A stretch of DNA of 47,766 nt, from contig CAIWRI010000057.1 in NCBI GenBank assembly GCA_903915035.1, forward strand, positions 1 to 47,766. Direction: 5' to 3'. Made by a program: the position numbers and the translations under genes. Positions 41,579-47,766 of the stretch are shown in pieces (within the stretch, counting starts at the first letter, position 1; the number at the start of each line of letters is the position of its first letter). The stretch is from an uncultured Nitrosomonadales bacterium (GTDB lineage: Bacteria; Pseudomonadota; Gammaproteobacteria; Burkholderiales; Gallionellaceae). The notes below the pieces were generated by a model. That model was not told where the DNA came from. It did no database searches and saw only the letters and a list, made by a program, of their open reading frames with translations.

Positions 41579-43066
41579 ATGTCGAATAGCCTGGAAACAG
41601 CCCAACATCCTGAAACATTGCGCCGCATCGCTATAGACCCGATTTCGCGCGTTGAAGGCCATGGCAAAGTCACCATCCTGCTGGATGAAAACAATCATAT
41701 CCATCAGGTAAGATTGCATATCGCGGAATTTCGCGGTTTTGAAAAGTTTATTCAAGGACGTCCCTATTGGGAAGTCCCTGTGATGGTGCAACGTCTGTGC
41801 GGCATTTGTCCAGTCAGCCATCATCTGGCGGCAAGCAAAGCGCTGGATGCCATTGTCGGTGCTAAACAGCTCACCCCCACCGCAGACAAGATACGCCGCC
41901 TGATGCACCACGGCCAGATGCTGCAATCACATGCGCTGCATTTCTTTCATCTTTGTTCACCCGACCTGCTGTTCGGCTTCGACAGCGAGGTAAGTCAGCG
42001 CAATATTGTCGGCATCGCGGCAAAATACCCGGAAACGGCTCGTCGCGGCATCCTGTTGCGCAAATATGGTCAGGAAGTGATCCGTCACACGGCCGGAAAA
42101 CGCATCCATGGCACAAGCTCCGTACCCGGTGGCGTGAACAAATCCTTATCCCTTGCTGAACGCGACGAACTGCTCAAAGATAGCGAAGAGATGGTGGCAT
42201 GGAGCCGGGATGCAGTACAACTGGTTAAGGAATTACATTTTAAAAATTCTGAACTCTATAACAGTTTCGGTGCTTTTTCTGCCAATATCATGTCACTGAC
42301 AGCCGCTGACGGCAGCATGGACTTGTACGATGGTCAGTTGCGGGGGCGCGACGCTGCCGGACACATTATGTTTGACGGCGTCAAGGATCAGGATTACACC
42401 ACACTCATTGCTGAGCAGGTGAAAAACTGGAGCTACATGAAGTTCCCCTACCTCAAAACCTTGGGCCCTGAACAGGGATGGTATCGGGTAGGCCCCTTAT
42501 CCCGTGTGCAAAATTGCGACTTTATCGCAACGCCGCTAGCCGAAATCGAACGCCGGGAATTTATCGCCTATAGCGGGAAATCACTTTTACATGCACCGTT
42601 AGCTTACCACTGGACGCGCATGATAGAGATGCTGCATGCGGCTGAGACTATCCGCGACTTACTGCACGATAATGACATCATGGGCAGCGACTTGACGGTA
42701 AGAGGCGAGCGTGGTTTTGAGGGCGTCGGCATAATCGAGGCACCGCGCGGCACACTGATCCATCACTACCGCGTTGATGAAAATGATCTGATCAGCATGT
42801 GCAATCTGATCGTCTCCACCACGCACAACAATCAGGCGATGAACGAAGCTGTGCGGCGCGTCGCCCAGCAATATCTGCACGGACATGAAATTACCGAAGG
42901 ACTGCTCAATCACATTGAAGTCGCGATACGTGCGTTCGATCCCTGCCTGTCCTGTGCAACTCATGCCCTGGGCAAGATGCCGCTGGAAGTCGAAGTATTG
43001 GATGCATCAGGCGAGCAAATGTCCTACCTGGCTCGTGCCGGCGACGGCGCTTCAATAAATTGCTAA
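41579..43066 (+). CDS. hoxH: NAD-reducing hydrogenase large subunit HoxH
   Basis: HoxH (495 residues) carries the [NiFe] active site. The L1 motif RLCGICPVSHH lies at about residue 65 and the L2 motif DPCLSCATHALG at about residue 460, so all four metal-binding cysteines are present, as are RVEGHGKV and RGERGFEGVGIIEAPRG. After the L2 histidine a 33-residue C-terminal extension (beginning ALGKMPLEVEV) remains, the part removed by the protease after nickel insertion; this is somewhat longer than the 24 residues I recall for Cupriavidus. With HoxY it forms the hydrogen-splitting module of a cytosolic, bidirectional enzyme that couples H2 to NAD(H). Its stop overlaps the hoxW start. Confidence 0.96.
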   Translation: MSNSLETAQHPETLRRIAIDPISRVEGHGKVTILLDENNHIHQVRLHIAEFRGFEKFIQGRPYWEVPVMVQRLCGICPVSHHLAASKALDAIVGAKQLTPTADKIRRLMHHGQMLQSHALHFFHLCSPDLLFGFDSEVSQRNIVGIAAKYPETARRGILLRKYGQEVIRHTAGKRIHGTSSVPGGVNKSLSLAERDELLKDSEEMVAWSRDAVQLVKELHFKNSELYNSFGAFSANIMSLTAADGSMDLYDGQLRGRDAAGHIMFDGVKDQDYTTLIAEQVKNWSYMKFPYLKTLGPEQGWYRVGPLSRVQNCDFIATPLAEIERREFIAYSGKSLLHAPLAYHWTRMIEMLHAAETIRDLLHDNDIMGSDLTVRGERGFEGVGIIEAPRGTLIHHYRVDENDLISMCNLIVSTTHNNQAMNEAVRRVAQQYLHGHEITEGLLNHIEVAIRAFDPCLSCATHALGKMPLEVEVLDASGEQMSYLARAGDGASINC

Positions 43067-43587
43067 TGCCAGCAGCAACACTCATTTTTGCCATTGGTAA
43101 CGAGTCACGCGGCGATGATGCGTTAGGACCGCTGCTGTTGCGGGAGCTGGCTAGCTGGCTTAAGGACGGCGGAAGGGAGAAGGGAGAAGGGTTGCTTGAG
43201 CAGTTCGAACTGATAGAAGAATTTCAATTACAGATCGAACACGCCATGGACATCAAGGACAGAAAAAGGGTTTTTTTTATTGATGCAGGCATGGATACCC
43301 CCTCACCCTTTCACTTTTACCGGCTGCAAGCCTCTGACCAACCGGTACTGTACAGCCATGCACTTTCACCTGCAGCCTTGCTTAATGTATATGTTCAGTT
43401 CTACAAGGAATCACCTCCGGATGCCTACGTTTTATGCATAAAAGGTGAGACTTTCGAACTCGGCGAATTGCTATCGGGTAATGCCTGTGAAAATCTGGCC
43501 TTAGCGTTAACTTTTGCTAAACAATGCCTGCTGGAAGCGGAATCATCGGCTTGGAATATAACGAGTTCCCGGCGAAATAATCTTTGA
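43066..43587 (+). CDS. hoxW: HoxH maturation endopeptidase HoxW
   Basis: A 173-residue hydrogenase maturation protease (HybD/HycI fold). The nickel-binding Glu is in IGNESRGDDALGP and an Asp in FFIDAGMDT; the FQLQIEHAMDI segment is typical of HoxW. It should cut HoxH behind the L2 histidine. The ATG at 43066 shares one base with the hoxH stop. Residues 39-47 (GGREKGEGL) are encoded by a purine-rich GAAGGGA tandem (43171-43191), an in-frame insertion where relatives, as I recall them, have a short loop. The last gene of the hox operon. Confidence 0.92.
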   Translation: MPAATLIFAIGNESRGDDALGPLLLRELASWLKDGGREKGEGLLEQFELIEEFQLQIEHAMDIKDRKRVFFIDAGMDTPSPFHFYRLQASDQPVLYSHALSPAALLNVYVQFYKESPPDAYVLCIKGETFELGELLSGNACENLALALTFAKQCLLEAESSAWNITSSRRNNL

Positions 43588-43600
43588 TTTTTACGCCGGG
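43568..43600 (+). terminator. GC-rich stem-loop at the end of the hox operon
   Basis: CCCGGCG (43568-43574) and CGCCGGG (43594-43600) form a perfect 7-bp stem with a 19-nt AT-rich loop that contains the hoxW stop codon. No T tract follows, so it is not a textbook intrinsic terminator but may mark the 3' end of the hox mRNA. Confidence 0.4.
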
Positions 43601-43775
43601 ATAAAGCGGTGCTGTTTCAAAAACCAACTACTATAGTCAATTTTTGGTCGTGTTTATGACAAGTTTCAGCTTCATCTTTGCAAGCTGCCATCGGATTGTA
43701 CAGGCACAGTTGATCGTTTTATTTTGCGAAGTAGTCGCTTTGCGCTGAGGGTGACTTGCTAATAAGGTAGTTTGC

Positions 43776-43855
43776 TGCGGATCGCTTCAGGCTGGTGCGG
43801 ATCGCTTCAGGCTGGTGCGGTTTACCTCACACTGGTGGGGTAGGCTCTGAATGCG
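43776..43855. repeat. 20-bp tandem repeat, four degenerate units
   Basis: The 20-mer TGCGGATCGCTTCAGGCTGG occurs twice in perfect tandem (43776-43795, 43796-43815), followed by a diverged unit starting TGCGGTTTACC (43816-43835) and a poorer one starting TGGGGTAGG. Rows of CTGGTGCGG-type units are, from memory, found in the non-coding ends of some IS21-family elements, so this may be an insertion-sequence end without its genes. No istA or istB sequence remains here. Confidence 0.65.
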
Positions 43856-44468
43856 CTTGAATTCCATCAGGCTCTCAGTGGACCAGGCCATTTTGATGTG
43901 AATTGCATCAAGCTTGCAGCTAATCCGGCAAGAGGCAGCATAAATTGCACCAGTCTTAGCCAAAAATATGTGGAACTAATGCAAGCGGGGGTGACCGATT
44001 CCAAATTAGCTGTGTCTGTACAGAGTTTAGCTGGGATCCAGCTCAGACTGACGTGACCTAGTGCAACACGCCTGAACAGTTTTCGAGCTTTGCTGCCATC
44101 GAATGCAACTTGCCTGAATAATTTTCGAGCTTGATTGCAACCGATTGCAAATACAGGGCCACCTGAGATATGCGAATATCGCCTGAGTTGGAGACACGAT
44201 AGCACACAAATTTGCAGCAGTACCACAGTCTGGTTTTAAACAACGCCTATAGCCTTCCCGCTAAGGCCGAACACGATGCAATTCGCATGTGACGATAAGT
44301 TATATGGCAAGAAACTTTTAATCATATATATCCGCTAACAAGACACAAGCACCCTGCATTTTTAACTAAAGCGGCCCATAAATATTAAAATAAGCTCCGT
44401 ACATAGCATCAAGCTAATTGCTTCACCCCTTGCGAAATTTACTGCATCATTTATTAAGGTTTGAATCA
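43856..44468. other. Non-coding region with degenerate repeats, no convincing gene
   Basis: Two imperfect copies of a ~42-base unit lie side by side: GCCTGAACAGTTTTCGAGCT (from 44070) and GCCTGAATAATTTTCGAGCT (from 44113), each followed by a TTGC/CGATTGCAA-like end. Many further words such as AATTGCA, TGCAACA and GATTGCAA recur through 43900-44160. Minus-strand open frames here merely read these repeats. The right part (44220-44460) is AT-rich and must contain the promoter of the gene at 44469. Confidence 0.5.
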
Positions 44469-45680
44469 ATGCGAATTGCTTGCGCCATCCTTTCATTGTT
44501 ATTGCCTTTTGGCACGCCTCTTTACGCTGCCGGCAACGAAATTGCCACACAAAACAGCTTATCGATGGATGACGGAATTCGTTTTTCCTGCCGGCCAGAC
44601 CAGCTTAAAAATATCGAGTCTGATTTCGATTTATATCTGAAAGTATTAAAAATCGACGCGTCATTGGTGAATAAAAAAACAGATCAGGCTAATGCTAACG
44701 TTCGCTATACATTGAATACGCCAAGCGAAGACAGCAATACGCTAAATTTACAAAGCCGTGCCGTATTGAAGATTAAGAATGAGATTGTTTTTCTCCCCGA
44801 CCGAACAGGTAAATACCGGAAACTCAGCGTCGTATCGAAAAAGGAAATTTTACTGGCGTTGCTTCAACATGGTCGTCTTACTGAATTTAAAGGCGATGCC
44901 TGCGCTATAAATGCCCTCAAGGATCATATCGGCATTCGCCAAAACATCGTGGCCTGGTCGGAAAAATTATATTGGAATTTTCCGAATGGCGGTCGGGCGC
45001 AATGGAATAAAAAATATTGGATACACGGCACACCCAGCCTGAAAACCCCTTTACATGAAAGCATCGCTGACGTTTTTCTAAATCAGAGTAAGTACTCAAT
45101 TGGTTGTTATGTTGGAGCAAAACTTTTAATCACGCAAGGAATTCTTGATTATTACACTCGTATCAAGCAAGACCCGATCCAAGTAGCACGACTTGAAAAA
45201 CGGCTGAACGAAGATCATGAAGTGCTTGAAAATATCGAACCGAGTGGAATGTGGTATTTTGAGACAGATTTTAAGCAACAGGAAATTAATCATCCAGGCA
45301 AGCTTGTAAGGATTGAATATGGCGTGGCCGAAAAGAATTTTATTCCCGGTGACTGGATTTATATCCTAAATACCGATCCAATCAGCCATAAAAAAATTGG
45401 TTATGAAGGCTCCAATCCAATTTATCTTGGAAATAATAAATTTGCCGATTATTACAACGACAATAAACATGCTTATAGCTACCAGCAGAAAATAGATGAA
45501 GTCTACCAGTGGCGGAATGGTGTTTTCAACCGCACGCGCGATGCTATTAAGATAAAAACACTGCTCCCGCAAGAGATGGAAAGCTTAAGCAAAACGCCCG
45601 GCAACGGCGGACTGATGACGGATGTCCGAGTTTTTCCTTATTATTTCGGCCATGAAAAACTACCCGCGCTAATTGATTAG
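44469..45680 (+). CDS. Exported protein resembling Bacillus transglutaminase Tgl
   Basis: A 403-residue precursor with a signal peptide (RIACAILSLLLPFGTPLYAA, residues 2-21). The C-terminal half aligns by eye with Bacillus Tgl: SIGCYVGAKLLI (Cys213) with the Tgl active-site Cys helix; DWIYILNTD with GDCLYFKNP; and GYEGSNPIYLGNNKF with the WRGENVILLG segment. The Glu of Tgl's GEN is a Ser here (315), with a Glu two residues earlier (313), and the following His of Tgl is not conserved. The ~180-residue N-terminal part is unrecognised. Tgl cross-links spore coat proteins via Gln-Lys bonds; this organism should not sporulate, so the role is unknown. The AAGG at 44456-44459 supports the start. Confidence 0.6.
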   Translation: MRIACAILSLLLPFGTPLYAAGNEIATQNSLSMDDGIRFSCRPDQLKNIESDFDLYLKVLKIDASLVNKKTDQANANVRYTLNTPSEDSNTLNLQSRAVLKIKNEIVFLPDRTGKYRKLSVVSKKEILLALLQHGRLTEFKGDACAINALKDHIGIRQNIVAWSEKLYWNFPNGGRAQWNKKYWIHGTPSLKTPLHESIADVFLNQSKYSIGCYVGAKLLITQGILDYYTRIKQDPIQVARLEKRLNEDHEVLENIEPSGMWYFETDFKQQEINHPGKLVRIEYGVAEKNFIPGDWIYILNTDPISHKKIGYEGSNPIYLGNNKFADYYNDNKHAYSYQQKIDEVYQWRNGVFNRTRDAIKIKTLLPQEMESLSKTPGNGGLMTDVRVFPYYFGHEKLPALID

Positions 45681-45681
45681 G

Positions 45682-45702
45682 CTCGATTGTCAAACCATCG
45701 AG
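45682..45702 (+). terminator. Short stem-loop after the Tgl-like gene
   Basis: CTCGAT (45682-45687) pairs perfectly with ATCGAG (45697-45702) one base after the stop codon. There is no T tract. It is a candidate 3'-end structure between two convergent genes. Confidence 0.35.
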
Positions 45703-45865
45703 TTACCTGAACTTTATCAAGTGCTGAAGGGACGGTTTCATTTATGAAGGAGGGACTTGCCCGACAATCACATTTTCCGAGGGTACATTTTTTTAGATTT
45801 ACACAATGTAGTGCATACTCATAATCCTGAGCAAAAAGTTAAATTTTTTCGATCACATCATGACT

Positions 45866-46723
45866 TTACCTGCGAGGACTATTACTCTCTCCGTACAGGC
45901 ATTCAGAACAATCACTGAAATTTTGGATGTGTTTGACTGCTGCACCGGTTTGTGACACCTGCACCCAAGGACGCCATCCCTCCAGTATGCGTTTCCTGTT
46001 CGATAATCTTTCCTGGATAAAATCCGGAAAAGCAGTCCGCGAACATTCAATTACCTTGTCAGAAGTAGAATTCCTGCTGTAGCCACAACGTGATATGAGC
46101 AATTCTTCTATTCCCGGGCTGTAATTGCCAAGCTCTGTTATATCCTCCATAGTCATCCAATAAAGGTCATTGGATGGTCTGCTCATCATTAGGTCAATTA
46201 AGCGCTGAGGAATATCTTGATAACGGAGATATGCACCGATTATTTGCATCAAGTCATGTTGATGTGCTTCGGCACCAATCGAATCATGTAGTTTGCTTGA
46301 ATCCAATTTAAGGTATGGTCGATGCAAACCTATGTAACCCATTTTAGCCGGTGGCATATTGCCATTTTCAGTCCCAATTGCCACGTGCGAATCACCCGCT
46401 AAAAAAATATAAAAACAGGAACTGGCACAGATTCCGCTCCCTTTCACTAACGTATTCAAGTGAAAAGCCTTAACAGTAGACGCAATATTGAGTGACTCTT
46501 CTATATTCCCACCCGGACTATCCAGAAACAAAAAAAGGTCCAGTCTATTATGATTTAATAATAAAATGTTTTTTGCTAATTTTTCGGCATCCCCTTTTTT
46601 AATTTCCCCTGAAAGTAGAATTACATTATCTGCATCAGGAAGAATTGACATTTCGGAAGCAAAGGATAACTGACATAGTTGCGCAAATAGAAGAAAAAAA
46701 GCGACTTTAATTAGAGTGTACAT
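45866..46723 (-). CDS. Exported ClpP/crotonase-fold protein (COG3904-like)
   Basis: A 285-residue precursor with an N-terminal signal peptide (LIKVAFFLLFAQLCQLSFAS). The body has the ClpP-like oxyanion segment LDSPGGNIEESLNIAS (69-72 for SPGG), the nucleophile context GSGICASSCFYIFLAGD (Ser101/Ser102) and a candidate histidine in IGLHRP (134). This pattern is that of the COG3904 family of predicted periplasmic ClpP-like proteins. Two Cys (99, 103) frame the serine and others lie near the C-terminus, fitting an oxidising compartment. An AAAGGAG site lies just upstream of the ATG. Substrates of the family are unknown; it converges with the Tgl-like gene. Confidence 0.78.
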   Translation of the reverse strand: MYTLIKVAFFLLFAQLCQLSFASEMSILPDADNVILLSGEIKKGDAEKLAKNILLLNHNRLDLFLFLDSPGGNIEESLNIASTVKAFHLNTLVKGSGICASSCFYIFLAGDSHVAIGTENGNMPPAKMGYIGLHRPYLKLDSSKLHDSIGAEAHQHDLMQIIGAYLRYQDIPQRLIDLMMSRPSNDLYWMTMEDITELGNYSPGIEELLISRCGYSRNSTSDKVIECSRTAFPDFIQERLSNRKRILEGWRPWVQVSQTGAAVKHIQNFSDCSECLYGESNSPRR

Positions 46724-47619
46724 AGCTAAATACTCCTTTATAGCTCTGAATTAGTTAATTGCTGGTTTGCCTGTAGTTTCTCTGAAATTATTGTTTAAAA
46801 TAGTGCTGTGTTAATTTCTCGCTTGTTAATATAAATGTGCTGCGGCATAATTTTATGTTGCGACGCAATCAACAAGTTAGGGACATTTTGTAGAGCGATC
46901 TGCCTCGTACTATTACGCAGCCATTTTTCAATAGAAGAAAATGATGCGAGAAATTTTTCAGAGTTACTCATGGCGCATGGTAAATAATGGGCAGAACAAT
47001 GCTTACTCCAACGCCTCACACATTACTCATTGGCAGCACAACAAACAATAGACCAAACTGCCTATGCATTTTGGCATGTAAAAATTGCTGACTTGCCGTG
47101 ATCTCCTGATTCACAGAGAATTTTGTTCCAATAGTTTTCACTACCTTTCAGTATTCTGGACTCCGGACTTTCGCTTTTAAAGATAGTTAGATAGAATTTT
47201 GGCGGCCACAATACCAAGAATAGAGATATTCGCAATAATTTGAAGTACAAGCCAGACGGACGCCCTGTTATTTGGGGTATCGAAAGATGCAATGGCAGTT
47301 TTTAATCTCTGCAGATTGTAAATTTTAATATCAGCATGCAATCTCGCTTGGCTGCTTGCTGGCAGCTTATTTCCAAAACAGAAGGGCCGCGGATGTCCGT
47401 GATATGTAGATTGCTATTGAATTTGACGATAGTCTGAGATATTTTGACTGGCTGAATGAATCAGCGCTGCAAAACCCGGTGCTTGTCCGGATAGTGGCAG
47501 TATCCTGCTCATATCAAAATGTATGGTGCCTGTATAAAGATGAACATCTCTGGGCAGGAATATTAGGTAATTCTCACCCATAAACGTAACAATTTGATTT
47601 TATTTGAGAAAGCATGGTT
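46724..47619. other. AT-rich region, probable gene debris
   Basis: About 900 bases without a clear complete gene. A minus-strand frame 46795-46971 (58 codons, beginning MSNSEKFLASFSSIEKWLRN) looks protein-like at its start and then loses character. A minus-strand frame from about 47400 down to a stop at 47177 has no start codon but ends in a credible membrane helix (RASVWLVLQIIANISILGIV). A plus-strand frame 47410-47583 is open without a start (LRYFDWLNESALQNPVLVRI). Together they suggest truncated remnants next to the IS30-type element. Confidence 0.4.
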
Positions 47620-47766
47620 TTTTGGTGGGGTGCGCTCAAAAACCAAGTGCAACATTTTTAGAGGAGAATGTTGCATGGGAAAAATTTACAAGCAGTTGAG
47701 TATCGAAGAGAGAACAATGATTCAGACACAGCTATCAATGGGGTTCAAGCCAGGGCAAATTGCTCG
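47620..47766 (+). mobile_element. Left end of an IS30-family insertion sequence (cut by window edge)
   Basis: A TTTGGTGGGGTGCGCTCAAA stretch at 47621-47640, then AACCAAGTGCAACA, lies directly ahead of the transposase start and looks like the left terminal inverted repeat of an IS30-family element. The right end is outside the window, so the exact boundary, the partner repeat and any target duplication cannot be checked. Confidence 0.6.
47675..47766 (+). CDS. IS30-family transposase, N-terminal part
   Basis: The frame begins MGKIYKQLSIEERTMIQTQL and continues with SMGFKPGQIA to the last base. This is the N-terminal helix-turn-helix start of IS30-family transposases (Y-x-x-L-(S/T)-x-E-E-R-x-x-I). 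A GAGGAG ribosome site (47661-47666) lies eight bases upstream. The catalytic DDE domain is beyond the window. Whether the copy is intact is unknown. Confidence 0.85.
   Translation, partial: MGKIYKQLSIEERTMIQTQLSMGFKPGQIA

Noticed and set aside
41324-41926. 200-codon antisense frame across hoxY and hoxH
   Set aside because: Both sense genes have complete cluster ligands; the antisense frame has no domain or start signal.
43867-44243. Minus-strand frames in the repeat field after hoxW
   Set aside because: They are translations of imperfect repeats (repeated LENCSG/LENYSG-like words), not a plausible protein.

Overview
The window looks like chromosome of a betaproteobacterium, most plausibly order Nitrosomonadales and near the Gallionellaceae (a Nitrotoga-like or Sideroxydans-like lineage is my best guess). 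I base this on gene order (yhdP-nitrilase-tldD; ribF-ileS-lspA-ispH-thiO; zipA-ligA), roughly balanced base composition, and a Cupriavidus-type NAD-linked hydrogenase locus. The placement is inference; no rRNA or tRNA gene lies in the window.

Layout. 1-1100: an IS3-family transposase remnant, a structured terminator/attenuator-like element and a small protein ending in a J-domain-like helix. 1114-11549: divergent glnE (nitrogen control) and yhdP, followed by a nitrilase-fold amidase, tldD and a conserved protein of uncertain function. 11582-12777: a secreted DNA/RNA endonuclease and a small partner, on the minus strand. 13292-19608: a tightly overlapping housekeeping run, ribF-ileS-lspA-ispH-thiO, then a 23-residue basic protein. 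19870-25178: acnA with a long leader and a strong terminator, then a four-gene block made of a J-domain protein and three unrecognised proteins. 25175-32594: minus-strand genes for a potassium-channel-like protein, peptide deformylase, methylthioinosine/purine phosphorylase, hypoxanthine phosphoribosyltransferase, LigA, ZipA and NagZ.

33195-43587 is the functional highlight: a complete bidirectional NAD-reducing [NiFe]-hydrogenase locus (group 3d type). hoxFUYH and the protease gene hoxW run on the plus strand. The maturation genes hypA-B-F-C-D-E run divergently on the minus strand. HoxH/HoxY form the hydrogenase module, HoxF/HoxU the diaphorase module; HypA/B deliver nickel, HypF/C/D/E build the Fe(CN)2CO unit and HoxW trims HoxH. 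Two oddities stand out. The first gene of the hyp operon is a frameshifted hupE (nickel permease) pseudogene. HypF consists only of its C-terminal carbamoyltransferase-like half.

43588-47766 is AT-rich accessory DNA: degenerate 20-bp tandem repeats, an exported protein resembling Bacillus-type transglutaminase Tgl but with altered catalytic positions, a convergent exported ClpP-fold protein, a long stretch of apparent gene debris, and the start of an IS30-family element cut by the window edge. Transposon traces therefore lie at both ends. I found no CRISPR array, prophage or recognised defence system. The best candidates for something undescribed are the J-domain four-gene cluster, the Tgl-like/ClpP-like secreted pair and the nuclease/small-protein pair.
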